Origin: Congregibacter variabilis
GTDB taxonomy: Bacteria > Pseudomonadota > Gammaproteobacteria > Pseudomonadales > Halieaceae
Assembly: GCF_045689235.1 (NCBI RefSeq)
Contig: NZ_CP136864.1
Location: 496,001-560,000 of the forward strand
DNA: 64,000 bases
Reading direction: 5' to 3'
The notes beneath the pieces were generated by a model, which did no database searches, was not told the origin of the DNA, and saw only the letters and a program-made list of their open reading frames with translations. The translations under genes were made by a program, and so were the position numbers. This document shows positions 1 through 8,315 of the stretch, one piece after another. Each line of letters opens with the position of its first letter. The stretch's first letter is position 1.

Positions 1-383
1 CGACGGAAGCCATTGAAGAAGGTACGGATTTGTTCGTGCACCATCGTATGGTTGTGGACGGTACTGACGAACTGTTGCTTCTGCTCTGCGTTGGGCAACT
101 CGCCGTACAGCAGCAGGTAGCAGGTTTCCAGGTAATCCGATTGCGCGGCTAATTGATCGATGGGGTAGCCGCGATGGAGCAGGACGCCTTTGCCACCGTC
201 GATATAGGTTATTTCTGATTCACAGGCCGCCGTAGAAACGAAACCGGGGTCGTAGGTGAACATCCCCTTGCTTGTGAGGCCGCCAACGTCTATGACATCC
301 GGTCCAATAGATCCTGAGTAAACAGGCAGATCTACAGACCCCTCGATGCCATCAATGTGGAGGGTTGCTTTCTTTTGACTCAT
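1..383 (-). CDS. gltA: Citrate synthase, N-terminal part (runs off the left edge)
   Basis: Citrate synthase condenses acetyl-CoA with oxaloacetate at the entry of the TCA cycle in the cytoplasm. The first 127 codons lie here, from an ATG at 383-381, and the rest is beyond position 1. The protein opens MSQKKATLHIDGIEG and contains YIDGGKGVLLHRGYPI, which matches the start of type II (gram-negative, hexameric) citrate synthases; the C-terminal catalytic His and Asp are outside the window. It is transcribed away from the sdh operon, as in Pseudomonas and relatives. A good sigma70-type promoter lies just upstream at 418-445. Confidence 0.95.
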   Translation of the reverse strand, partial: MSQKKATLHIDGIEGSVDLPVYSGSIGPDVIDVGGLTSKGMFTYDPGFVSTAACESEITYIDGGKGVLLHRGYPIDQLAAQSDYLETCYLLLYGELPNAEQKQQFVSTVHNHTMVHEQIRTFFNGFR

Positions 384-417
384 GGGGAAATCCCGCGTGT
401 TTTCAGTGGGGTCGCCA

Positions 418-445
418 ACTATAGACAGTGCTAAACGTTTGTCAA
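418..445 (-). promoter_or_regulatory. Putative sigma70 promoter of gltA
   Basis: Read on the minus strand, TTGACA (445-440) and TATAGT (423-418) are separated by 16 bases. The -35 is a perfect consensus and the -10 differs at one or two positions. Transcription would start near 411, about 28 bases before the gltA ATG. This is a sequence match only. Confidence 0.65.
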
Positions 446-509
446 TTGACGGCGTAAAATGTTCTTGCTGCAGTGTAATCTTAACGGGATCGAGATTGAC
501 TCGGATCAA

Positions 510-538
510 TTGTAATGAACTTGGCGAATCTCTATACT
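510..538 (+). promoter_or_regulatory. Putative sigma70 promoter of sdhCDAB, in the 306-base gltA/sdhC gap
   Basis: TTGTAA (510-515) and TATACT (533-538) are spaced by 17 bases. Transcription would begin near 545, leaving a leader of about 145 bases before sdhC. The gap 384-689 holds this promoter and the divergent gltA promoter, and I see no gene in it. The long leader could carry a regulatory RNA site, but I could not identify one. Confidence 0.6.
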
Positions 539-689
539 CGCGCGGTTTTTAGGGTGTTAGCGCACAGAAGCTATATTTTGCACTTCTTTGCTGCGGCGAC
601 ACGAAGCGAGTGGCGAATTGTTACCCGGTAGTTGCTTTTCGGGTGCCACGCTACTTTAGGACCATTCCAGAGTTAGGAGCTGTCCGTCT

Positions 690-1064
690 GTGAAAGACAA
701 CCGTCCGGTCAATCTCGACATCGGAACCATCCGATTACCTATCACTGCTTACGCCTCAATTTTGCATCGGATTTCCGGTGTGATAATGGTTGTAGCTTCC
801 TTCCTGTTGCTGTGGGCGCTGGAGCAGAGTCTTGCCAGTCCCGAGGGCTTTGCGAGTCTTGGCGAGTTGTTTTCTAGTCCGCTGGCCAAGTTCGTCGTGT
901 GGGGTATCGTCACCGCGCTGATTTATCACAGCTTGGCGGGCGTAAAGCATCTCATCATGGATTTTGGTGTTGGGGAAACCATGGAAGGCGGTGTTTTGGG
1001 CGCTCGCCTGGTTTTTGTTCTCACCGCTGTTAGCGCCGTACTGGTAGGAGTCGCATTATGGTAA
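690..1064 (+). CDS. sdhC: Succinate dehydrogenase cytochrome b556 subunit
   Basis: SdhC is the larger membrane anchor of complex II; with SdhD it holds haem b and the ubiquinone site. The 124-residue protein begins at GTG 690, with AGGAG upstream at 675-679. Three membrane segments are visible near residues 28-46, 67-88 and 106-123. The SILHR motif supplies S23 and R27, equivalent to the quinone-site Ser and Arg of E. coli, and H80 in YHSLAGVKH matches the haem ligand. Its last bases overlap the sdhD start (ATGGTAA), so the two are translationally coupled. Confidence 0.95.
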   Translation: MKDNRPVNLDIGTIRLPITAYASILHRISGVIMVVASFLLLWALEQSLASPEGFASLGELFSSPLAKFVVWGIVTALIYHSLAGVKHLIMDFGVGETMEGGVLGARLVFVLTAVSAVLVGVALW

Positions 1065-1417
1065 CCGCTGTTACGAGTCTTTCTCGCTCCGGTTTATCGG
1101 ATTGGTTGGTGCAGCGTGTCACTGCCGTTATCCTTCTGGCGTTTTTCGTGTTTGTTGGTGTGCAGATCGCTGCCGGCGTTAGCTACGCCGAATGGACAGC
1201 GCTGTTTTCTCAGACATGGATGAAGATATTCACACTGCTTGCGATTCTGTCGCTTGCCGCCCACGCCTGGATAGGGATGTGGGGAGTGTTTACGGATTAC
1301 CTCACGGAACGCCTTATGGGTTCTCGGGGCAATGTTTTACGGATCGGTTTACAGCTGCTTACATCGCTGTCACTGGTCATTTATGTAATTTGGGGCATCC
1401 AGATAGTCTGGGCCTAA
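1058..1417 (+). CDS. sdhD: Succinate dehydrogenase hydrophobic membrane anchor subunit
   Basis: SdhD is the second membrane anchor of succinate:quinone oxidoreductase. It has 119 residues with three hydrophobic segments, near residues 20-40, 56-77 and 96-118. H69 in AAHAWIGMW sits where the other haem b axial ligand is expected, and D80-Y81 match the conserved Asp-Tyr of the quinone pocket. The ATG overlaps the sdhC stop by seven bases. sdhA follows after 39 bases with an AGGAG site. Confidence 0.93.
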   Translation: MVTAVTSLSRSGLSDWLVQRVTAVILLAFFVFVGVQIAAGVSYAEWTALFSQTWMKIFTLLAILSLAAHAWIGMWGVFTDYLTERLMGSRGNVLRIGLQLLTSLSLVIYVIWGIQIVWA

Positions 1418-1456
1418 AGTTTGGCAGTGATTCCTTCAACAGGAGCATAGTTACGA

Positions 1457-3220
1457 ATGCGCACAATTTCTTTTGACGGTGTGATTGTAGGCGGCGGCGG
1501 AGCTGGTATGCGCGCTGCGCTTCAGTTGGCGCAGTCCGGCTACAAGACGGCGGTAATTAGCAAAGTCTTTCCCACACGCTCACACACGGTGTCAGCCCAA
1601 GGTGGTATTACTTGTGCGATCGCCAGCGCTGACCCCCAGGATGATTGGCGGTGGCACATGTATGACACCGTCAAGGGCTCTGATTACATCGGCGATCAGG
1701 ATGCTATCGAGTACATGACCTCAGTGGGTCCAGAGGCGATCTTTGAGCTTGAGCACATGGGGCTGCCTTTCTCCCGTACAGAAGACGGTCGCATTTATCA
1801 GCGGCCCTTTGGTGGTCAGTCCAAGGACTTTGGCAAGGGTGGTCAGGCTGCGCGTACCTGCGCTGCAGCAGATCGCACCGGGCACGCCTTGTTGCACACG
1901 CTGTACCAGAACAACATAAAGAACAAAACGGTCTTCTTTAACGAATGGTTTGCCACAGACCTGGTGAAGAACCAGGATGGTGTCGTAGTCGGTGTTATCG
2001 CCATTTGCATCGAAACTGGCGAAGTCGTTTACGTAAAGTCCAAAGCGACGGTCTTTGCCACGGGCGGTGCTGGACGAATTTATGCCTCAACGACTAACGC
2101 TCACATCAATACGGGTGATGGCATCGGAATGGCATTACGTGCTGGCTTTCCCATGCAGGACATGGAAATGTGGCAGTTTCACCCTACAGGTATTTATGGC
2201 GCGGGTACTTTGGTTACTGAGGGCTGTCGCGGTGAAGGCGGCTACCTCGTTAACAAAGACGGCGAACGATTTATGGAGCGCTATGCTCCCAATGCCAAGG
2301 ATCTTGCAGGCCGAGATGTAGTCGCTCGGTCCATGGTGTTGGAGATTCTGGAGGGTCGCGGTTGTGGGCCTGAGGCAGATCATGTGTTCCTTAAGCTGGA
2401 CCACCTGGGTGAAGAGGTCCTCGAAAGCCGCCTGCCGGGTATTCTCGAATTGTCGCGGACCTTTGCGCACGCCGACCCCGTGAAAGAACCTATTCCTGTT
2501 GTGCCAACCTGTCATTACATGATGGGCGGTATTCCCACGAATGTGAACGGACAGGCGCTGACTATCGATGCGCAGGGGCAGGACCATGTTATTCCTGGTC
2601 TTTACGCTTGCGGCGAAGCCGCCTGTGTATCCGTACACGGTGCTAACCGTCTGGGGGGTAACTCACTTCTTGATCTCGTGGTCTTTGGCAGGGCAGCTGG
2701 TCTGTTCATAGAGGAATCATTGCGCTCGGGTATCGAAGCGCGGGATGCATCTCCTACTGATATTGAAGAAGGCAATCAGCGCCTGGCGAAGCTCGAAGCG
2801 GCGCCCATGGGTGAAAACGTCGCGGACCTGCGCAAAGAACTGCAAAATACCATGCAGAATTACTTTGGCGTGTTCCGCAAGGGCGACTTTATGCGCGACG
2901 GTATCGAACGTCTGGCATCTTTGCGCCCCCGCATCGAGAGCGTTGGAGTTGAGGACAAGACTCAGGCTTTTAATACCGCCCGAATCGAAGCGCTGGAGCT
3001 GCAGAATCTGTTCGAAGTGGCGGAGGCTACAGCCATTTCTGCTGAACAGAGGACTGAGAGCCGCGGCGCACACGCTCGGGATGATTACCAGGAGCGCGAT
3101 GATGAGAACTGGCTTTGCCACTCACTGTACTTCCCAGGTGAGAAGCGTGTCGGCAAGCGTGATGTGAACTTCGCGCCCAAGATCATGGACACCATGGAGC
3201 CCATGGCTCGTACTTACTGA
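1457..3220 (+). CDS. sdhA: Succinate dehydrogenase flavoprotein subunit
   Basis: SdhA oxidises succinate to fumarate on covalently bound FAD at the cytoplasmic face of the inner membrane. Its 587 residues are almost exactly the E. coli length. The Rossmann motif GGGGAGMRAA is near residue 12. H43 in RSHTVSAQGG is the expected covalent FAD-linking histidine. HPTGIYGAG and the C-terminal HSLYFP and RDVNFAPK motifs are also present. It is third in the sdhCDAB operon, with AGGAG before the ATG. Confidence 0.97.
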   Translation: MRTISFDGVIVGGGGAGMRAALQLAQSGYKTAVISKVFPTRSHTVSAQGGITCAIASADPQDDWRWHMYDTVKGSDYIGDQDAIEYMTSVGPEAIFELEHMGLPFSRTEDGRIYQRPFGGQSKDFGKGGQAARTCAAADRTGHALLHTLYQNNIKNKTVFFNEWFATDLVKNQDGVVVGVIAICIETGEVVYVKSKATVFATGGAGRIYASTTNAHINTGDGIGMALRAGFPMQDMEMWQFHPTGIYGAGTLVTEGCRGEGGYLVNKDGERFMERYAPNAKDLAGRDVVARSMVLEILEGRGCGPEADHVFLKLDHLGEEVLESRLPGILELSRTFAHADPVKEPIPVVPTCHYMMGGIPTNVNGQALTIDAQGQDHVIPGLYACGEAACVSVHGANRLGGNSLLDLVVFGRAAGLFIEESLRSGIEARDASPTDIEEGNQRLAKLEAAPMGENVADLRKELQNTMQNYFGVFRKGDFMRDGIERLASLRPRIESVGVEDKTQAFNTARIEALELQNLFEVAEATAISAEQRTESRGAHARDDYQERDDENWLCHSLYFPGEKRVGKRDVNFAPKIMDTMEPMARTY

Positions 3221-3256
3221 TTCTTTCGCCCAGAGAACGAAACGGAGTTTTTTTGC

Positions 3257-3964
3257 ATGTTGCAGGTCAGTGTATATCGCTATAACCCGGAACAGGACGC
3301 CGAGCCATCGATGCAGACCTTCGAGGTCGACACCGGCGGCAAGGATGTGATGGTTCTGGACGTCCTCGAAGAAATCAAGGCGCGACAGGACGCTTCAGTG
3401 ACCTATCGTCGCTCTTGTCGCGAGGGCGTGTGTGGCTCTGATGGGCTCAATATGAACGGTAAGAACGGTCTGGCGTGCATCACGCCGCTGTCAGAATCCG
3501 TAAAAAACAACCGACTGGTTATCAGGCCGCTGCCCGGTTTGCCGGTTATTCGAGATCTCGTCGTGGATATGAGCATGTTTTATGCCCAGTACGAGAAGGT
3601 GCAGCCGTACCTGCAGAATGAAACACCAGCGCCGGCTATTGAGCGGCTGCAGTCTCCCGAAGACCGGGCCAAGCTGGATGGTCTGTATGAGTGCATTCTT
3701 TGTGCGTGCTGCTCAACCAGTTGTCCGTCTTTCTGGTGGAACCCGGATCGCTTTATTGGCCCTGCAGGATTATTGCAGTCCTACCGCTTTTTGGCGGACA
3801 GCAGGGATACGGCTACTGAAGAACGGCTCTCGCGGCTGGACGACCCTTTCAGTGTTTTTCGCTGTCATGGCATTCAGAATTGCGTGAACGTCTGTCCGAA
3901 GGGCTTGAATCCTACGCGCGCAATCGGCCATATCCGCAGTATGTTGCTCAAACGAGCCGCCTAA
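3257..3964 (+). CDS. sdhB: Succinate dehydrogenase iron-sulfur subunit
   Basis: SdhB passes electrons from the SdhA flavin to quinone through three iron-sulfur clusters. The 235-residue protein has an N-terminal 2Fe-2S ferredoxin domain with the cysteine set SCREGVCGSDGLN...LAC, and a C-terminal domain with CILCACCSTSCP and CHGIQNCVNVCPKGLNP for the 4Fe-4S and 3Fe-4S clusters. It is the last gene of the sdh operon. A hairpin with a short T-run overlaps its stop codon. Confidence 0.97.
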   Translation: MLQVSVYRYNPEQDAEPSMQTFEVDTGGKDVMVLDVLEEIKARQDASVTYRRSCREGVCGSDGLNMNGKNGLACITPLSESVKNNRLVIRPLPGLPVIRDLVVDMSMFYAQYEKVQPYLQNETPAPAIERLQSPEDRAKLDGLYECILCACCSTSCPSFWWNPDRFIGPAGLLQSYRFLADSRDTATEERLSRLDDPFSVFRCHGIQNCVNVCPKGLNPTRAIGHIRSMLLKRAA

Positions 3965-3984
3965 GACGTTCCGGGCGGCTTTTT
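3955..3984 (+). terminator. Possible terminator or attenuator overlapping the sdhB stop
   Basis: AGCCGCC (3955-3961) pairs with GGCGGCT (3974-3980) and is followed by TTTT. The 12-base loop contains the end of sdhB and its TAA, so translating ribosomes would reach into the structure. It could separate sdh from suc transcription only partly. Confidence 0.5.
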
Positions 3985-4172
3985 ACGCGAAAAGTCCGCC
4001 CATTTCTTCTTTTTACACCTTCTAGACCACCCGCTTTGCTGGCATAATTGCGCCATCGCGTTACCGGTGATTCGGTGGCGCCCGCGGGGCCGGGGGGACC
4101 GTGGAATCATCTTGCCCCGGCACACATTGGTTGTCGTCTTAACACCGATGTGTTGTTCGTCTAGGGGGCAGC

Positions 4173-7028
4173 ATGCAAGAAAACACGATGGAGCTGTTTC
4201 GTCGCAGCTCGCACATCGCGGGTGGCAATGCCACTTACGTTGAAGATCTGTACGAAAGTTATCTGATCGATCCGAACGCCGTGCCGGAGCAGTGGCGCGA
4301 CTATTTCGATAAGTTACCGCGAGTCGAAAGCAAAACCTCCCTCATCGATGACGTACCACACAGTGCGGTGCGCGAGCGCTTTGCGCGCATCAGCAAGATG
4401 CGTGTGCGCACGGAAGCCACGGTCGCTCACGACAGCCAGGCAACTCAATACGAAAGAAAGCAGGTCAAAGTGCTCGCGCTCATATCGGCTTACCGGCAGC
4501 GCGGTCACCAGAAGGCCCAGCTTGATCCTCTTGGTCTTGCAGCGCGCGAACATGTTCCCGACCTGGAGCTCAATTTTCACGAACTTTCCATTGCAGACCT
4601 TGATACGAGCTTTCAGGTGGGCACGCTCAAGATGGGAGCCGATGGAACAACACTCAAAGATATTATTGACGCGCTGGAACGCACTTACTGCCACACCGTG
4701 GGTGCAGAATTCATGCACATTGTGGATACCGAGCAGCGGCAGTGGATTATGTCGCGCATGGAGTCTGTGCGCTCCGCTCCTGATTTTGGGCCCGATGTGC
4801 AGCGGCAGATTCTGCGGCGCCTGATCAAGGCGGATGGTCTTGAGAAATCTCTCGGCTCCAAGTTCCCGGGTACAAAACGTTTTGGTTTAGAAGGTGGCGA
4901 GAGCCTGATCCCCATGATGGCTGAAATGATTCAGCGTATTGGCGGTTACGGGGCAAAAGAAATTGTTATCGGCATGGCGCACCGCGGCCGCCTTAACGTT
5001 CTGGTAAACATTCTGGGTAAAAACCCCTCGGAGTTGTTCGCGGAATTTGAAGGGCGCGCGATTTACGAAAGTTCCGGCGACGTTAAATATCACCAGGGCT
5101 TCTCGTCGAACATGATGACCTCGGGCGGCGAGGTGCACCTCGCGCTGGCGTTTAACCCCTCGCATTTGGAAATCGTGTCGCCGGTAGTAGAGGGCTCTGT
5201 GCGAGCTCGTCAGGATCGTCGCGATGATCCTGACGGTTCCAGCGTATGGCCTATCGTACTTCACGGTGATGCGGCGTTCGCCGGGCAGGGCGTGGTGATG
5301 GAAACCTTCCAGATGTCCCAGACACGCGCCTATAAAACGGGCGGTACGGTGCACATCGTGCTGAATAACCAGGTGGGTTTTACCACCAGTGTCAGGGAAG
5401 ATTCGCGGTCCACGGAATACTGTACCGACGTTGCTAAAATGGTTCAGGCACCGATTTTCCACGTCAATGCGGACGATCCCGAGGCTGTGCTGTTTGTGAC
5501 GCAAATGGCGATCGACTATCGCAACGAGTTCAAGCGGGATGTGGTGATTGATCTTGTGTGCTATCGACGCAGAGGACACAACGAAGCCGACGAGCCAGCG
5601 GTTACTCAGCCGCAGATGTATGAGGCCATTCGCAAGCACCCAACGACCCGTGACATCTATGCGCGTCGCCTTATCGAAGCCGGGGTTCTTACCGAAACCG
5701 AAGACCAGGCTCTGGTAGACGGCTATCGTGGCTCCCTGGACCGTAATGAGCCTATGGTGTCCAGCTTGGTTAACGAGCCCAACGTGGAGTTGTTCGTAGA
5801 CTGGGCTCCCTACCTCGGGCACGAGTGGACCTTGCATTGCGAGACCGGTATGGACCTGCACCATCTCCAGACCTTGGCACATAGCAGCAATCAGCCACCC
5901 GACAATTTTCCTCTACAGCGACAGGTTGCAAAGATTCTCGAGGATCGACGCAAGATGGGGGCGGGTGCTTTACCGCTGAACTGGGGGTTTGCAGAAAACC
6001 TGGCCTACGCTTCGTTGCTGGAAGCTGGGTATCCGATCCGCCTGACGGGTCAGGACGTGGGCCGCGGAACGTTCTCCCATCGTCATGCGGTGCTGCACAA
6101 TCAACGTGATGAAGGCACGTATTTGCCACTTCAGCACATCAAGGATGATCAAGCCGATTTCGTGATTCACGACTCATTGTTGTCTGAAGAGGCCGTGCTT
6201 GCCTTCGAGTACGGTTATTCCACGACATCGCCGACAGGCCTGGTTATTTGGGAGGCACAGTTTGGCGACTTTGCCAATGGCGCTCAGGTGGTGATCGATC
6301 AATTTATTACCAGTGGAGAGCATAAGTGGAGTCGTCTTTGCGGTTTGACTATGCTGCTCCCCCACGGGTATGAAGGACAGGGGCCGGAGCATAGTTCGGC
6401 GCGTCTCGAACGCTTTATGCAGCTTTGCGCAGAGCACAATATCCAAGTCTGTATACCTACAACGCCAGCACAGGTGTTTCATATGCTGCGGCGGCAGGCA
6501 ATCCGCCCCTTACGTAAGCCCTTGGTTGTCATGTCACCAAAGAGCTTGCTGAGACACAAAGAGGCGGTATCGACGTTGGAAGATCTCGCCAATGGTCGTT
6601 TCTACAATGTGCTTGATGAAACCGATGATCTGGACAAGTCTGCGGTGCAGCGCGTGGTCGTGTGTTCCGGTAAGGTTTTTTACGACTTGCGAGCCGCCCG
6701 TCGTGAGCGGGGCATAGAGAATATTGCCTTGATTCGCCTGGAGCAGCTTTATCCCTTCCCTGAAGCAGAAATGTTGCAGGTGCTCAGTGGTTATCCCAAT
6801 TTGAAGGATGCCGTCTGGTGTCAGGAAGAGCCAATGAATCAAGGGGCCTGGTACTCAAGTCAACACCATATGCGTCGTGTGTTTGCGTCGCACAACAACA
6901 ATATTTATCTCGCTTACGCCGGTCGTGAAGCCTCTGCCGCACCCGCGGCGGGCTACATGGCCCTGCACCTTGAGCAACAAGAGGCCTTTATTAATCAGGC
7001 CCTGACGCTCAATAGCGATAACGCCTAA
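4173..7028 (+). CDS. sucA: 2-oxoglutarate dehydrogenase E1 component
   Basis: SucA is the thiamine-diphosphate enzyme that decarboxylates 2-oxoglutarate and hands the succinyl group to the lipoyl arm of SucB. It has 951 residues, slightly longer than the E. coli enzyme. Visible marks are the N-terminal E2-binding segment (GGNATYVEDLYESYL), KRFGLEGGESLIP, GMAHRGRLNVL, the ThDP/Mg region GDAAFAGQG...NNQVGFTT, and the C-terminal HSSARLERF and QEEPMNQGAW motifs. The ATG at 4173 follows GGGGG. sucB begins 23 bases downstream. The 208-base gap from sdhB suggests its own promoter, but I could not choose one confidently. Confidence 0.97.
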   Translation: MQENTMELFRRSSHIAGGNATYVEDLYESYLIDPNAVPEQWRDYFDKLPRVESKTSLIDDVPHSAVRERFARISKMRVRTEATVAHDSQATQYERKQVKVLALISAYRQRGHQKAQLDPLGLAAREHVPDLELNFHELSIADLDTSFQVGTLKMGADGTTLKDIIDALERTYCHTVGAEFMHIVDTEQRQWIMSRMESVRSAPDFGPDVQRQILRRLIKADGLEKSLGSKFPGTKRFGLEGGESLIPMMAEMIQRIGGYGAKEIVIGMAHRGRLNVLVNILGKNPSELFAEFEGRAIYESSGDVKYHQGFSSNMMTSGGEVHLALAFNPSHLEIVSPVVEGSVRARQDRRDDPDGSSVWPIVLHGDAAFAGQGVVMETFQMSQTRAYKTGGTVHIVLNNQVGFTTSVREDSRSTEYCTDVAKMVQAPIFHVNADDPEAVLFVTQMAIDYRNEFKRDVVIDLVCYRRRGHNEADEPAVTQPQMYEAIRKHPTTRDIYARRLIEAGVLTETEDQALVDGYRGSLDRNEPMVSSLVNEPNVELFVDWAPYLGHEWTLHCETGMDLHHLQTLAHSSNQPPDNFPLQRQVAKILEDRRKMGAGALPLNWGFAENLAYASLLEAGYPIRLTGQDVGRGTFSHRHAVLHNQRDEGTYLPLQHIKDDQADFVIHDSLLSEEAVLAFEYGYSTTSPTGLVIWEAQFGDFANGAQVVIDQFITSGEHKWSRLCGLTMLLPHGYEGQGPEHSSARLERFMQLCAEHNIQVCIPTTPAQVFHMLRRQAIRPLRKPLVVMSPKSLLRHKEAVSTLEDLANGRFYNVLDETDDLDKSAVQRVVVCSGKVFYDLRAARRERGIENIALIRLEQLYPFPEAEMLQVLSGYPNLKDAVWCQEEPMNQGAWYSSQHHMRRVFASHNNNIYLAYAGREASAAPAAGYMALHLEQQEAFINQALTLNSDNA

Positions 7029-7051
7029 CAGCTTCTCTACAAGGAAAACTC

Positions 7052-8272
7052 ATGGCTATCCAAATCAAAGCTCCCGCATTCCCAGAGTCAGTTGCCGACG
7101 GAGAGGTCGCTGCCTGGCACAAGGAGGAGGGTGACTCGGTACAGCGAGACGAACTCATCGTTGAAATTGAGACCGACAAAGTGGTTATGGAGGTTGTTGC
7201 TCCGGCTGATGGCGTGGTGAAAAAGATTCACGTCGCGGTGGGCGAAACCATTGAAAGCGAGGCGCTCCTTGCTGAGATCGAGGAGGGTGCTGTAGCGACA
7301 GCTCCAGCGGCTAGTGCCGCTGCAGTCGAGACAGATTCCAGCGAAGCAGGCACTGCGTCGGCGGCGGCCGAAATGGGCCCTGCGGCGCGGCAAATGGTTG
7401 AAGAGCACGGTCTGAATCCTGCAGAGATTCCCGGTACAGGAAAGGGTGGGCGTATCACCAAGGAAGACGTGTCTGCGTACCTCAAAGATCGGCCTGTAGC
7501 GGCACCTGCGAAGCCGGCAGCATCCGAGGCTTCTGCTATCGTCGACGTGCCCAGCGGTCCGTCTGGCGAACGTATCGAGACGCGGGTCCCCATGACGCGT
7601 ATGCGTGCGCGGATTGCCGAGCGTCTGCTTGAAGCGACTACTTCCACAGCGATGTTGACGACCTTTAACGAAGTCAACATGGCACCGGTGATGGCGCTGC
7701 GCAAGAAGTACAAAGATCAGTTTGAAAAAACCCACAACGGGACGCGACTGGGTTTTATGGGCTTCTTTGTAAAAGCAGCGTGCGAGGCGCTCAAGCGCTA
7801 CCCGGCGGTGAATGCTTCTATTGACGGTAATGACGTGGTTTATCACGGTTACCAGGATATCGGTGTGGCGGTTTCTACCGAGGGCGGCCTGGTGGTTCCC
7901 GTGCTACGCGATGCTGATTTTATGAGCCTTGCAGATGTCGAGGCAGCAATCGTTGACCTGGGAACACGTGCGAAAGCCAACAAACTAACTATCGATGATA
8001 TGACCGGTGGCACCTTCACAGTGACTAACGGTGGAGTCTTCGGGTCGCTTCTGAGTACGCCAATTTTGAATCCACCGCAGACGGGTATTCTCGGGATGCA
8101 CAAGATTCAGGAGCGTCCCATGGTGGTCAATGGTGAGGTCGTGGTTTTGCCGATGATGTATCTGGCACTGTCTTATGACCACCGTTTGATTGATGGAAAA
8201 ACGGCTGTGCAGTTTTTGGTTGCCGTGAAGGACTTGATTGAGGACCCCGCGCGGATCCTGCTGCAGCTTTAA
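7052..8272 (+). CDS. sucB: Dihydrolipoyllysine succinyltransferase, E2 of 2-oxoglutarate dehydrogenase
   Basis: SucB forms the core of the 2-oxoglutarate dehydrogenase complex and transfers succinyl from its lipoyl arm to CoA. In its 406 residues I see one lipoyl domain (about 1-78) with K43 in ETDKVVMEV as lipoylation site, an Ala/Ser-rich linker, a peripheral-subunit-binding domain (about 107-145, AARQMVEEHGLNPAEI), a second linker, and the catalytic domain ending in YDHRLIDG with the active-site His and Asp. A single lipoyl domain and the location between sucA and lpd favour SucB over AceF. Confidence 0.96.
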   Translation: MAIQIKAPAFPESVADGEVAAWHKEEGDSVQRDELIVEIETDKVVMEVVAPADGVVKKIHVAVGETIESEALLAEIEEGAVATAPAASAAAVETDSSEAGTASAAAEMGPAARQMVEEHGLNPAEIPGTGKGGRITKEDVSAYLKDRPVAAPAKPAASEASAIVDVPSGPSGERIETRVPMTRMRARIAERLLEATTSTAMLTTFNEVNMAPVMALRKKYKDQFEKTHNGTRLGFMGFFVKAACEALKRYPAVNASIDGNDVVYHGYQDIGVAVSTEGGLVVPVLRDADFMSLADVEAAIVDLGTRAKANKLTIDDMTGGTFTVTNGGVFGSLLSTPILNPPQTGILGMHKIQERPMVVNGEVVVLPMMYLALSYDHRLIDGKTAVQFLVAVKDLIEDPARILLQL

Positions 8273-8315
8273 AGAGCCGTAGACACTTTTTAATAGCCTG
8301 ACGGGGAATTTCACG

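Noticed and set aside
4887..5882. 331-codon open frame on the minus strand inside sucA
   Set aside because: It is exactly antisense to a strongly supported sucA, has no family motif and an unlikely amino-acid composition (many His and Arg).
7088..7846. 252-codon minus-strand frame opposite sucB
   Set aside because: Antisense shadow of the lipoyl and linker codons; no recognisable domain.
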